Origin: Conoideocrella luteorostrata
Lineage: Eukaryota > Ascomycota > Sordariomycetes > Hypocreales > Clavicipitaceae
DNA: 64,000 bases
Assembly: GCA_032433595.1 (NCBI GenBank)
Contig: JASWJB010000067.1
Span: forward strand, 62,001-126,000
Direction of reading: 5' to 3'
Shown here: positions 24,692 through 35,173 of the stretch, in pieces
Layout of the letters: every line of letters begins with the position of its first letter
Position numbering within the stretch: position 1 is the stretch's first letter
The notes under the pieces: generated by a model
What the model was told of the DNA's origin: nothing
Seen by the model: only the letters and a program-made list of their open reading frames with translations
The model's database searches: none
Translations under genes and position numbers: made by a program

Positions 24692-26279
24692 ATGGGCAAT
24701 AACCATTCGTCCGCGGCCAAGTCAGGCTCGTCAGGCTCGCCGCCTGAAGCCCCGCCAAATGATTCGACCGGCTCGAACTCGACGACCGGCACCACCTCGA
24801 CACCGGCCGACAGTCACTCTCACCACCACCACCATCATCATCATCACCTCTTGCCTCATAAAAATGAAGCTCGCCACAACCCGGCTGCCAACGCTGCTGT
24901 CAGCTCTGCAGCTCCTCCGGAGCCTTCGCTCGCCCAGGCCACTGGTTCCACCATCGTCAGCCGCCCAAAGAGCTTGCCCGGCACAGCTGTCTCATCTTTG
25001 AGCGGCTCGCCACACAGCAACATATCATCCTCAGTGAAACCGTCCGAGGCTCGTCCGGTTCGCGACGAGCCAACCAAGCCTGTCGATGTGCCCGTCGAGT
25101 CCGGCTCGCTTCGCTCTCACAAGGAAGCTCAGATATCCCATGCTCAGCAGGCCGACCTGGACCCGTACCTCGTTTCCAACAATAGTGTTACAGACATGTA
25201 TTTGAGAGGCCCTCCTCGATTACCTCTGCCCATTGAAGAGGAGGTTCACACGCCAGGTTCGCCCATTTTGGCCCCCGAAGAGGGTCTTCCGGATGTTGAG
25301 CTGGGTGGCGAATCCTCGGATGGTTTAACAAGAAAGAGCTCTGCCCTTAGCGCTACTACGCTGGATGACGACGAGTCCGAGGAGTTGCGTGTTGACAAGA
25401 CGAGGCCTGTTGTCCCAACAAAGATCGAGTGGAGGCGCGGAGGTGACAAGATTTATGTCACGGGCACTATTTTTGAGTGGAATCGCAAGCAGCGGCTGCA
25501 TCCTGTGTAAGTGTTTGCCCGAACCCTCTTCATTTCTCATTTGCCAGTAAACCTGTGCCAGATAATTTGTTTCATACCATGATTCCCGGTTTTAACATTC
25601 ATCACAATTTAGCGAGGGAAAGCCGGGACACTTTGCGACCACCGTCTACATCCTTCCTGGCACGCATCACCTGCGTTTCCTGGCGGATGGCATCATGCAG
25701 ACCTCGCCAGACCTGCCAACGACGGTCGATTTCGGAAACAATTTGGTCAACTACATCGAAGTGAACCCCGATGCTTTGCTCAGATCCAAGCAAGGTTCTG
25801 GCGTTTCCAAGACAGAAACAGACGTCTCCCAGGCGGAATTACAGGCGAAAGAGCCTCCCAAGCCCAAGGGCAAAGCCGTCTTGCCCCCAGATGCCTATGC
25901 CAGCCAGATCCCGCAGTATCTCATCGACTTTGACCAACCCGAGGATTCTTCCGCTTACAAAAATGCGGTCGGGGCTATAGAGAAATTGCCTACGCCGCCG
26001 ACTCTTCCAGGCTTCCTGGGCAAGCCCATTCTCAACGCCGCCACTCTAATGAAGGACGATAACTCGGTGTTGAACATGCCCAATCATACGGTTCTCAACC
26101 ATTTGGCCACAAGCAGTATTAAGAACAATGTATTGGCTGTGTCGGCAACGACACGGTATCACAACAAGGTGGGTCATCCATTATCTGACTCATGATACCC
26201 GCGCATCATAAATGCTAACATTGTGTTCAAGTACGTCACGACAATAATGTATAAGCCTACTTCAACGGATGAGGGCTGA
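24692..26279 (+). CDS. GAL83: AMPK/SNF1 complex beta subunit
   Basis: This is the scaffold and targeting subunit of the SNF1/AMPK energy-sensing kinase, binding the alpha and gamma subunits. Exons are 24692-25506, 25613-26168 and 26232-26279, giving 472 aa. The protein starts MGNNHSS, a likely N-myristoylation site. A long Ser/Pro/Thr-rich disordered region includes a run of 9 His. The CBM48 glycogen-binding domain (about 247-330) reads KIEWRRGGDKIYVTGTIFEW, then LPGTHHLRFLADG, DLPTTVDFGN and LVNYIEV. The ASC domain (about 365-472) reads IPQYLIDFD, LPGFLGKPILNAA, MPNHTVLNHLATSSIK and ends YVTTIMYKPT. The final exon is only 48 bases, but its sequence is the expected end of the ASC domain. Confidence 0.95.
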
Positions 26280-26593
26280 TAGCGAAGAATCTCGGTGGAT
26301 ACGTAATTTTCTTGGTATGGCGCTTTAGACTTGACATTTGTTGTGGTTATCTGGAATAAACACCTATCTCTCAGTTCGGGGGGGATATTTTCACTTAGGA
26401 CATGGTGGCGTTGGAATTGTGAATGACTTTGGGAGCAAGTGGAAGAGGCAAGAAATAAAGACTGGATTGCTCTGTTTAATGTTGGATCATATTGAAGTAC
26501 AACCAATCTCCCTACTTAGGTACTCAAGGCATATCAGGCTTCTTGATTTGTATTAATCATTTCATTCATTAGCTATATATATTCGTGAGGTTC
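26280..26593. other. Short convergent intergenic region
   Basis: This holds the 3' regions of the AMPK beta gene (+) and KAE1 (-). No gene is seen. Confidence 0.5.
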
Positions 26594-27640
26594 TTAATCC
26601 CTCCACTTTACATACACCTCGTCCGTCCGAAACCTCTGTGTGCACACGCTCTCCGCTAATGGCGTCCTAAATCCCGTCTTATACGCCATTAGCCCGGCCT
26701 GCGCAATCATAATACCATTATCGATGCAAAACCTCTCATCTGTCGCAAAGACGCTTCCGCCCCTCTCCCTGGCCATCTCCCCCATCATCGCTTGCAGCCG
26801 CTCATTACACCCCACGCCGCCCACAATCAAGACCTGACTACTCCCCACATGCGCCATTGCCCGCTCCGTAATCTCCACGAGCATGGCATAAACAGTCTCT
26901 TGTAGCGAGAAGCATAAATCCTCCGGCGTGTACCCGGCCTTGTCCTCCCCTACAGACTTCATCTGCGCGGCTAACGCATCAACGCTGGCAAGAATTCCCG
27001 AAAACGAGCAATCCATGCCTTTCACCGTGTAGGGCAAATCAAGAAGTTTGGTCCCCTTCTTGGCCAATTGCTCAATGTTATACCCCGGGGCAGGATCATT
27101 GCTGATTTCCAGTGTTCGCGCAAACCGATCGAGACAGTTCCCGACAGCTATGTCCAAGGTCTCCCCAAAGATACGGTATCTTCGCTCCGCATATGCAATC
27201 ACCTGCGAGTTGCCACCACTGACGTACAGCACCACGGGGTTGTCCGCGCCGGTGATCTCCCGCCCCATCTCGATGTGCCCAACGCAGTGGTTCACGCCAA
27301 CGAGGGGCTTGTCCCACAGCAAGGCGAGCGTTCGGGCGGCCACGGCGACGGAGGTCAGTGGCGCGCCCATGCCGGGCCCCTGGGTGAAGCATATGCAGTC
27401 GACGTCCTGGGGTGTGATTTTCGCAGCGGCGATGGCGGAGCGCGCGAGTTGCGCAAAGTGTGCGCGATGGTGGGCGGCTGTGTCTTTGGGGAGGAATCCT
27501 GTTCCGGGAGGGGAGTTGAATGTGTGGCGGAGGTTGGAGAGGATACGGGTGCTGGTTGGGGTGTGGAGGATGACGCCGATGCCGAGTTTGTTGGCGGAGC
27601 CTTCGCAACCAAGGGCTATGTAGGTGGTCTTTTCGGTCAT
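26594..27640 (-). CDS. KAE1: KEOPS subunit Kae1 (tRNA t6A threonylcarbamoyltransferase)
   Basis: This is the catalytic subunit of the KEOPS/EKC complex, which transfers threonylcarbamoyl to A37 of ANN-decoding tRNAs. It is a single exon of 348 aa, the usual length for cytosolic Kae1/OSGEP. The ASKHA fold is visible: [15 protein letters not shown] at residues 9-23, the [10 protein letters not shown] segment at 52-61, the metal-binding pair in [13 protein letters not shown] (His118 and His122), the [10 protein letters not shown] loop at 138-147 and GNCLDRFAR. The glycine-rich end is [13 protein letters not shown]. It lacks a mitochondrial presequence, so it is not the Qri7 paralogue. A 256-codon antisense frame covers part of it and is a shadow. 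Confidence 0.95.
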   Translation of the reverse strand: MTEKTTYIALGCEGSANKLGIGVILHTPTSTRILSNLRHTFNSPPGTGFLPKDTAAHHRAHFAQLARSAIAAAKITPQDVDCICFTQGPGMGAPLTSVAVAARTLALLWDKPLVGVNHCVGHIEMGREITGADNPVVLYVSGGNSQVIAYAERRYRIFGETLDIAVGNCLDRFARTLEISNDPAPGYNIEQLAKKGTKLLDLPYTVKGMDCSFSGILASVDALAAQMKSVGEDKAGYTPEDLCFSLQETVYAMLVEITERAMAHVGSSQVLIVGGVGCNERLQAMMGEMARERGGSVFATDERFCIDNGIMIAQAGLMAYKTGFRTPLAESVCTQRFRTDEVYVKWRD

Positions 27641-28250
27641 GGTGGTGATGTCGAGGGGGAGGAGTTGGATGTTGGATGTTGGATTGACCGAATGAACCGG
27701 AATGGATTAGATGGAAAGATCGTCCGGGCGGAGGGTATAAAGTCGAGTTTTATGATGGGCGGAACATGTCGGGAATGTGGGGAGTGTGGTCGCTGTTTGA
27801 AGAGCGGTCGAAACCTGCTACCTAGCAGAGATGTTTGAATATTTGGTGTTGGAGTGAGGTCTGGGCAGGCTAACAAGGGCAAAATGTCGTCGAGAATGGA
27901 GGGGCAGCAGTTGAACGGCATAGCTACTTGTGGGGCAGCACCCTGTCATCTGGAGTATTAGGGACGACATATTTATCGCCCACCGAATTATCAGCATCTT
28001 TTTGTTTTATTTTCTCCCTGATAATTGAAATACAAGTGCCTTAAAGAAATACGACATGGTAGATGAATACATATGTAAATTTGTGATGAATAACACGGAG
28101 TGCCATATAGAGAGACTCTCGACGGTCCACTCCAATGCTGATATCTATTACGTGGTGTTTCATTCCATCTCGTCGCCAAGTTCATCATCTCTATCTTGAG
28201 CATTCATGATCTAGTCTTTATGTGCTGAACCACCTTCTCGTGTTAGTCCG
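27641..28250. other. Intergenic region upstream of KAE1
   Basis: This is the promoter and leader of KAE1 (-), followed by AT-rich sequence running into the GMP synthase relic. No gene is seen. Confidence 0.45.
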
Positions 28251-28880
28251 TTACCTCAGCTCGATAGTACCCGGCGGCTGGCTTGTTCAACCATACATCA
28301 ACGGTGGAGACTCCGTGTCCTTCATTGCAGTTTCTCGTGCTATGCTAATCTTCTTGAGGAGCCTGAATTCAAAGATTCAGGGCCTCCCGATTATGAAATG
28401 CGTCGTGGCTATCGCGCGCAGAATGGTAATGTATTCATATGAGCGACCATCTCCTCCCATGACTCCAACGACCCTGTTGAAATCAAGTCCGGCGTACCCT
28501 TGGGCAATCTCGTTGGAGATTGCTACCTGCTACCCGACGGCTTCTCAATCTCGGTGACGAAGATATGATCAGCCTTACGGGCAACAGCAACACGGGTCGA
28601 GTCTCCAAGCAATCGACTAACTTGCCATAACAAATGCCAAGCAGGGGGGTTTTCAAATCTGTTCAAAATAGGCAGGATTGGCTTGAGGAGCTTCGCGTCA
28701 TAGACAGACACAGGACAGCCAGAAAGGATGAAGCCCTTAGGTCGGAAAGGCATATATCAGCGAACAGAACATGGTACCCCCATAAGTTGCAATAAATGCC
28801 CATAGGACGAAGTCGTCGTAAGATCAAGTGGCTATATTGCGAACCGTGGTTGAGCACCGGAATTGCATCAAAAAAGCTCG
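28251..28880 (-). pseudogene. Decayed GMP synthase copy, internally deleted
   Basis: Pieces of glutamine-hydrolysing GMP synthase run in order on the minus strand across several frames. Near 28875-28745 the glutamine amidotransferase start reads FFDAIPVLNHGSQYSHLILR. After a frameshift comes FRPKGFILSGCPVSVYDA, ending near 28695. From about 28600 the C-terminal domain appears as DSTRVAVARKADHIFVTEI. It then continues in another frame as NEIAQGYAGLDFNRVVGVMG, SYEYITILRAIATTHFI and FRLLKKIS, with an in-frame stop. It ends in a third frame as PPGTIELR plus TAA at 28253-28251, matching the usual SKPPGTIExx end. The ATP-pyrophosphatase part, about 350 codons, is missing. With frameshifts, stops and this deletion it cannot make GMP synthase. 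Confidence 0.8.
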
Positions 28881-30613
28881 GCGGGCGCCTTGTGCGCATC
28901 CACAGCTACTCATTTGGAATTGAGGTACAGGGCTGGCTTCAGATGGGGGACCGATCATAAGCCAAGCCTATTAAGGGCTTGCGAGTGTGTATTTGCATGT
29001 ACAATTTCTAGAGATTCCCAAGGTCGTCCCCGGTGTGGTCACCTGCAAACCAGCCCAATGGTATTGGCAGGGATGGGTCTTCCGGGAGCAACAGCTATTC
29101 AAGTCACTGAATGCCTTTGCTAGACATCGATGAAATGGCCACAAAGCAGACAAGTGAAAGCAGGGCCATGCCCTGAGAACGGGATGCCAATAGACACATT
29201 GATCCAGCCACGGCGCATGACAAAATACATGCACTTGTAAACTCAATCCTCCAAGATGGGGAATACGCTGTCCTCTTGTGCCGCCTGTATCTCTCCGCAT
29301 CGAATATCACGCTGTTCCTCGTCGTGCCCTTCTTCGTCTTCCCATTCGCCTCGCCTCCACGTATACAAATATATAAAACAGCCAGTGTTGTAACCCGGCA
29401 GGTTCTTCGCCGCGCCTACTCGGCGCGCACCTTGGCACGAGGGACACATTCTCCGCAATCCGCAACTAACCCGCCGGCCAAATTGATAGTTAACTACGGA
29501 GTAACCAACAGACGCCTTGTTGGCACTCTGCTGACCCACAACCCGTCGCTCCTCGGTTGCTTGCTGCACCAAACCCCCCTCAGGGACGCCAAGGTAGATA
29601 CACAGCTGGTTGCCTGCTAGCCGGATCTACGCCCCGCAGCCACAAGGCCAAGTCCCTCGCTTCAAAGAAAAAAAAAATATCCATCATCACCGCTTAACTA
29701 CCTGGCTAGTACGGAGTATAAATTTTTATTTTGTTTTGACACGGTTGATCTTTACAATCTCTTTCTTTCTATCCGCCTATCTGCTGAACAACATGGTTCA
29801 TTTTGCGCGGGTTGAGGTCGCCTTATGTTTTAGCACTTCCTGTCTCGCTGGTCTAAATCCTACGCTGACCTAACACCCAAATTTACCCGTTTCTTCCTGC
29901 GCATGACCTGCTTTCACCTCCCGTCACTCTCACCCGCCGTCTAGTCTGGACACGACTGTTGGAAAGCACCCATCTACAAGATACATCAAGCTATGGAGCA
30001 ACTCTTTCCACAAGGCCATGGCTTCTTCTTGTCAACCGCGGTCATTTACCAACCTGACTAAATTGAAGGCGGCCACGGACACATCAAATCATGGACACTG
30101 TTGGTCCGACCCCGTGGTCACTTAAATTGAAAGAACGAGTTCGGAAACGTGGCAGTAACTACGGATAGGACACGATTCACGGACAGGCGAGGAAACAAAA
30201 GACGATAAGTGTCTGAAGGGCTACATGCCTTGGATTTTACCATTTTTTTCCACTTCTGCCCGGTGAGGGTTCTTTCGTCTGTCTTCCATCTAAAAAAAAA
30301 ACACAAGCAGGTTCAGAGCAGCATTTATCAACTCCAAACTCCGCGCAAATGCCATCCCAACCAGCTTGTCCGTGTTGCTTTGCCTGCGCCGGAACTACTA
30401 TACACTTCCAATTCGTTCAGCCCAAAGTCTTCGCTAAGAATCAAACCTGAAATGGCTCTCATCTTTGAAGGCAGACTGAAACGACACGAAACAACAACAA
30501 AGAGGGTACCGTCGCTATTTACGGACCTCCAAAAATCGTCACGAATCATACAAATATATCCTCTTCTAACATCACCGACTGATTAAGTGGCAAATACGGA
30601 TCGCGGTGGTTCC
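28881..30613. other. Intergenic region between the GMP synthase relic and EPL1
   Basis: About 1.7 kb with two copies of the 9-mer palindrome (29495-29503 and 29710-29718) and pyrimidine-rich stretches. Frames of up to about 125 codons occur on both strands with no recognisable domain. I annotate no gene. Confidence 0.45.
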
Positions 30614-32485
30614 CTATGATGCAACTTGCGCATGGGATACTGCCGCCGGTGGTTGCGGGAGGGCTCTGTTTCCTGCTGCCGCTGCCGCTGCCGCAGCTGC
30701 GGCCACTTCCGGATGCATGGGTGGCCGTGGTCGTCCGAACATGAACGGGCTCATCGGAATCGTCGCTCTAAATTTGAGCGCTCGAGTATCGAACGGGTCA
30801 ACTTCATATACCGGAGGGTCGACGTCATCGTCCTCTGAATCATATTTCCACCTGTCAGAGTACTCGCTGCTCTCTTGTCTAGGCGTTGTTGTCATGCCTC
30901 TGCGGTCAATCCACAGCCTTTGAAGCCTGCCTATACGCCGTCGGAATGACGGTTGGTTTGTCTGTGGCAGCTCATTGGAAATACCAGCCTTGAATTGGAA
31001 GACGGGGAGTGGTTCGCTCTTGTCAATGTCCATGGGCTGTGCGACAACCTCATCAACATCCATTTCCTCTGACGAGATGGATGCAGGAGGTGTCATCAAA
31101 TACTGAGTCTTGGCCGGACGGAACTTCAGTTCCATGCCCTGTTCCTTTACTGGCGACAAGGGATCTCTAGTGAGATCAATGTGATTCTGGTTCCACCGGC
31201 GGTGGTTCTGGACCTTACTCTCTATTTCTCCTCGAAGCTCATTTTCTTTTTGAGCCAACTGATCCGCAAGTAACACAAGGTCTTGTTCATGGGAACGGCC
31301 ATCTGGTCGAACAGGAGCTCGAAGTTGAGTGGCCTGTTGTTGCCTCTGTGCACTGGAGGGCTCGGCAATCTTTCGTTTCTGGGGCTGCAAAGTCCGAATT
31401 AGCGTCAAGTGATGACCTTTTGTAAGAGATATGCTTCTATTTACCTTTTGATTCACAAGGTCTTCGTCCTCGCCCTTGATTCCCAATCTCAGCTTCATCT
31501 GTTTCAATTTGGCCCGGTCCTCGAAAACGTTGCGGTCCATATGCAGCAGTTCACGCTTCATCATTTCACGCTCAAACGACAGAAGTACAAGCTGGCGACC
31601 ATCTTCGAGCTCCCGTCTAAGACGCTTGAGCGTCTCGGCGACTTTGTTATCACGAGCTCTCGTCTTTCTCGTTTGTCTAGCTTCTCTTCGTCGGAAACAG
31701 ACATATGGGTCGGTATCATCAGTGTCCTGATGTATCTCAAATTTCAATGTCGGATGCAATGGCGCATTGCCCACTTCTAGGCGACTGTCCTTCCAATAAC
31801 TATAGATGGCCTTGGCATGCTCAAGAATGGGTGTGGAATTGAGGTGGTTAAGAGATGGAACCATCATGTCATAGGCGACAACAGTATTGTCAACAGATGC
31901 GAATGGAGTCTGCTCAGCTGCGGTATCTTCAAACACCTCCATGATACGCTCAAAGTCATCTTCAGTGAGAGGACCCCCGGCAGGCGTCTTTGCATTATAT
32001 GACTTCAAAAACTCGGCATCCTCGCTGCTCATGTCATATTGACAGCTGATGCATTCCTCTACGGTTTGTGAAAACCGAATATACGAGGAGGGTTGATGGA
32101 AGTTACTGGGGTATACTTCATCAAAATTGATGTCACTCTCCTGCGGAGGAGGGACAGGAATTTCTTGAGCATTGCTTACTCCAGTCTCTTTGAGAATGCT
32201 TTGAAGATGGTATTCCTACATGGTTGAATAACAATGCGTGTCAGTAACATGTCGCATTGAGTATTGATACTGTAAGTCGATATCACGTGCACATGCACGT
32301 GATATCAGAGTCTGGATAAGGGGTTATACTATACTCACTTTTTCCTCAGCGTGCTCGACACCGGTTGCGATTTGAATTTCGGTAGTGAGTGCTTCATACT
32401 CAGAGGGATCGATTTGATCCTCTCTAAGCACAGGAAGAGCCGTTTTGATACTCAACTTCTTGACTCTGACCTTGCGAGACGACAT
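30614..32485 (-). CDS. EPL1: Enhancer of polycomb-like protein Epl1
   Basis: This is a core subunit of the NuA4 histone acetyltransferase complex (Piccolo module with Esa1), acting on nucleosomal H4 and H2A. Exons are 32485-32339, 32215-31445 and 31384-30614, giving 562 aa. The N-terminal EPcA domain shows RVKKLSIKTALPVLRE, then EEYHLQSIL and DINFDEVYP. A basic coiled region follows (DPYVCFRRREARQTRKTR, then LKRLRRELEDGRQLVLL and DRAKLKQMKLRLG). The C-terminal part has acidic and Pro-rich segments and an 11-residue Ala run before the end. Length and order fit fungal Epl1. Intron 1 (32338-32216) holds a notable palindrome with two CACGTG boxes. Confidence 0.95.
32279..32306. promoter_or_regulatory. 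Perfect 13-bp inverted repeat with two CACGTG boxes in EPL1 intron 1
   Basis: Arms GATATCACGTGCA (32279-32291) and TGCACGTGATATC (32294-32306) are perfect reverse complements separated by CA. Each arm carries the core CACGTG (32284-32289 and 32296-32301), the E-box bound by bHLH factors such as Cbf1/Pho4 in yeasts. It lies inside the first intron of EPL1, 33 bases from the donor. It could be a tandem bHLH site or an intronic hairpin; which one is not shown by sequence. Confidence 0.6.
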
Positions 32486-34350
32486 GGTGGCGGCTGGACA
32501 AGGTCGGCGTTAAGCCGGCGGAAAACCCGCAAAAAAAATCGATCAAGTCATACAAAAAGGTATTAAAACTCGCCTTTTGCCAAAATTAAGATGGAAAAGG
32601 CGTTGTGGTGGCTTCTTTTTGATGATAAAGTTGTCGCGGTCGATGGGGTGACGTTGGGGATTGTTTTGCCGCGCGAAGAATTTTCACCCGGGTGGCAGGC
32701 GTGGAAGGTCGCAGTTGTCTGATGACGGCGACGAGTGGGTTAGCCCAGGCAGAGGGGAAGTCTGAATGTCTCTCTCCACTGTTGTTTGGTGGGGAGGATA
32801 CTTGTGGCGCTTGGGCCACTGCCTCCTTTTCCCTCCTGCATTGGGCTTGACGCGCCTGAAGGGGATGCGTGCTTGGCTAACCCAGGCAGCTGTCGCCTAA
32901 GCAGAGTCACCTAGCTACAGCCAAACTAGTGATTGACTGGCATGGACTGGTTGCGGTGCTTCCTGTGAGCCAGTTAGCGCGTCTGAATAGCCGATATATT
33001 GCCGACTTTTTCTGCGCCACACGTGATATGACATGAAAAAAAAAAGGCCACAGTAAAATTCGGCATGAAGAGTGCGGCTTGCGCTCGAGACTCGTAGACA
33101 TAATTTAATAGCCATCCAAATAGTTTGCCAAAGCTGTAAAGATGTAACAAATCGAGATTGTAGCTGCGAAATTGAAGAATAAATATAGTTCTTTGTTTGA
33201 CTAGCCAGCTTTTAAGTTTGTGAGGACATTTCTCAACGAGGTACTCCGTAGTTACACCCAAGGCGAAATGTATGTCCCTCTGGCTTTGCTGGATAACTCT
33301 GGCCGGGGCCATCGTCTGTTTACTGCCCAGGTCTCTCTCTCATTTCGTTTGCTAAGCCCACGGCTCCGTACGGAGTACTGCACCGTAAATATTTACTCGA
33401 ATAATAATTTTGGACTATATTTGAACTATCTCCTAGAACCCCGAGGGGCTAGTTCCAAGTTCTTCCCAAGACTCACTACACGCACAATCCTCTACATGTG
33501 AGAAAAGCTCCCTATCTCACTTGTACTGTTCTTACATTGCGAAGCAACTGCTGCAGTGCCACAGAACATTTATCGAGCTGTCTGTCTCCCAAAAAAAAAC
33601 CCTCTGAAAGAACGAAACACTGTCAGCATACAAGACGCCAAAGTTTCCATGATTACATAAATATTGCTTCGTAGAGCGACAAATCCTGGCGAGGCTGTCA
33701 ACGGCCGAGAGATTTCACACACTCTGACAGAATCACAGGGCGTGCTGCGCCGTGATACGTGGCAATAGCAAAACTACCACAGCTTTCTATTTCGTTCTTT
33801 ATACAACAGAAATTTAGCTGTTTTTTTTTGCCGTCGATAAAATTTCTTAAATATTGTAATGCATTTACTTCGGCAAAGCTGAGCAGGATCGGGTGGCACA
33901 GTGCCGTAGTTACTCAGGCCGTGTAGCGTAGCATATTGTCCCGGGGGGGAGGGGGGGGGGGGGTTATAAGGCTGAGCATTTAGATCTTATAATGCGCCGC
34001 CGTGCCTTTAGATTGGATTTTGTCACTGTATGGTCAGCGAGTACAGGAACATGTTCGAAGTAGTCGCCATGGTCCAATCTAGGCAGCGCAGTCCAGCCTC
34101 GTGCACCGCCACACTTCCGCTCAAAGTGCTTAACAAAAAGATGGACACACCCATTTCACCTGTGGCGGTATCCTTCATCACGGAGTATTCCACGGAGTAT
34201 GCCCAATTTAAATGATGGTCCGTGCGCCCGGGGATGACCCCTCTACCAAATCTGGTTTGGCCCAACTTGGTGCCTTTCAACCCTTCATCAGCCTTATCGC
34301 GGCAAACAGCTTTGCTTCCCAATACGCCAAAAGGCACGAGACATTTCATC
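32486..34350. other. Divergent intergenic region
   Basis: This is the promoter region between EPL1 (-) and calcineurin B (+). It has two 9-mer palindromes (33242-33250 and 33369-33377), a G-tract of 7+13 G at 33943-33963, and AT-rich blocks. No gene is seen. Confidence 0.5.
33943..33963 (+). repeat. Poly-G tract
   Basis: Seven G, one A, then thirteen G, about 390 bases upstream of the calcineurin B start. The exact length may be affected by sequencing error in the homopolymer. Confidence 0.8.
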
Positions 34351-35173
34351 ATGGGCAACACAACCAGCCAGGTCCTGGACAATATCGTCCAGGGTTCCAA
34401 CTGTGAGGAAAACCCCTCGAATCCGCCCTAAATTCACACTATGTCGCCCGATTCTGCTACAAATGCTGACATGATGCCTGCCCCAGTCGACAGAGATGAA
34501 GTTGACCGATTACGGAAACGGTTCATGAAGCTCGACAAGGTGGATGCTTACCCTTTCTGATGTGTGCCCCCGAATATCAATGTTAACACCAGTAGGATAA
34601 CTCTGGCACCATTGAGCGCGACGAATTCCTCAGTCTCCCACAGATCTCATCGAATCCCCTGGCCACACGGTTCGTTTGCGCAACGTCTCCCTTCCTTCTA
34701 CGACAAGTCTTTGTACTAATGGTTGCTAGAATGATTGCCATCTTCGACGAAGACGGTGGTGGCGACGTCGACTTCCAAGAATTTGTCTCCGGCCTGAGCG
34801 CATTCAGCAGCAAAGGCAACAAGGAACAGAAGCTCCAGTTTGCGTTTAAAGTATATGACATCGATCGCGACGGGTACATCAGCAACGGCGAGCTCTTTAT
34901 CGTGCTCAAGATGATGGTGGGAAGCAACCTCAAGGACCAGCAGTTGCAGCAGATTGTGGATAAGACGATCATGGAGGCGGATTTGGATAATGATGGGAAG
35001 ATTAGCTTCGAGGAGTTTACGAAGATGGTTGAGAATACGGATGTTAGCATGAGCATGACACTAGGTAAGTTTTCTCTCCGTGCCGACAACCCTTTATGGA
35101 AAGGGAAGACGGTGGCCTCCCTGTTGAAAGAAGGATATGGACTTGGCTAACGGTTTGTCTAGACCAATTCTAA
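34351..35173 (+). CDS. CNB1: Calcineurin regulatory subunit B
   Basis: This is the calcium-binding subunit of the calcineurin protein phosphatase, needed for stress responses and hyphal growth. Five exons: 34351-34402, 34487-34539, 34596-34669, 34730-35064 and 35163-35173, giving 174 aa, the normal length. It starts MGNTTSQ, a myristoylation signal. Four EF-hand loops are present: [12 protein letters not shown] (near 34-45), [12 protein letters not shown] (near 66-77), [12 protein letters not shown] (near 103-114) and [12 protein letters not shown] (near 144-155). The last exon has only 11 coding bases yet gives the conserved end MTLDQF. Two donors are off-consensus (GTGGAT at 34540 and GTTCGT at 34670), but reading frame and EF-hand continuity support both. 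Confidence 0.95.

Noticed and set aside
27068..27838. 256-codon open frame on the + strand
   Set aside because: It is antisense to KAE1 and its promoter, with Gly/Val/Asp-biased composition and no domain. It is a shadow of a GC-rich coding frame.
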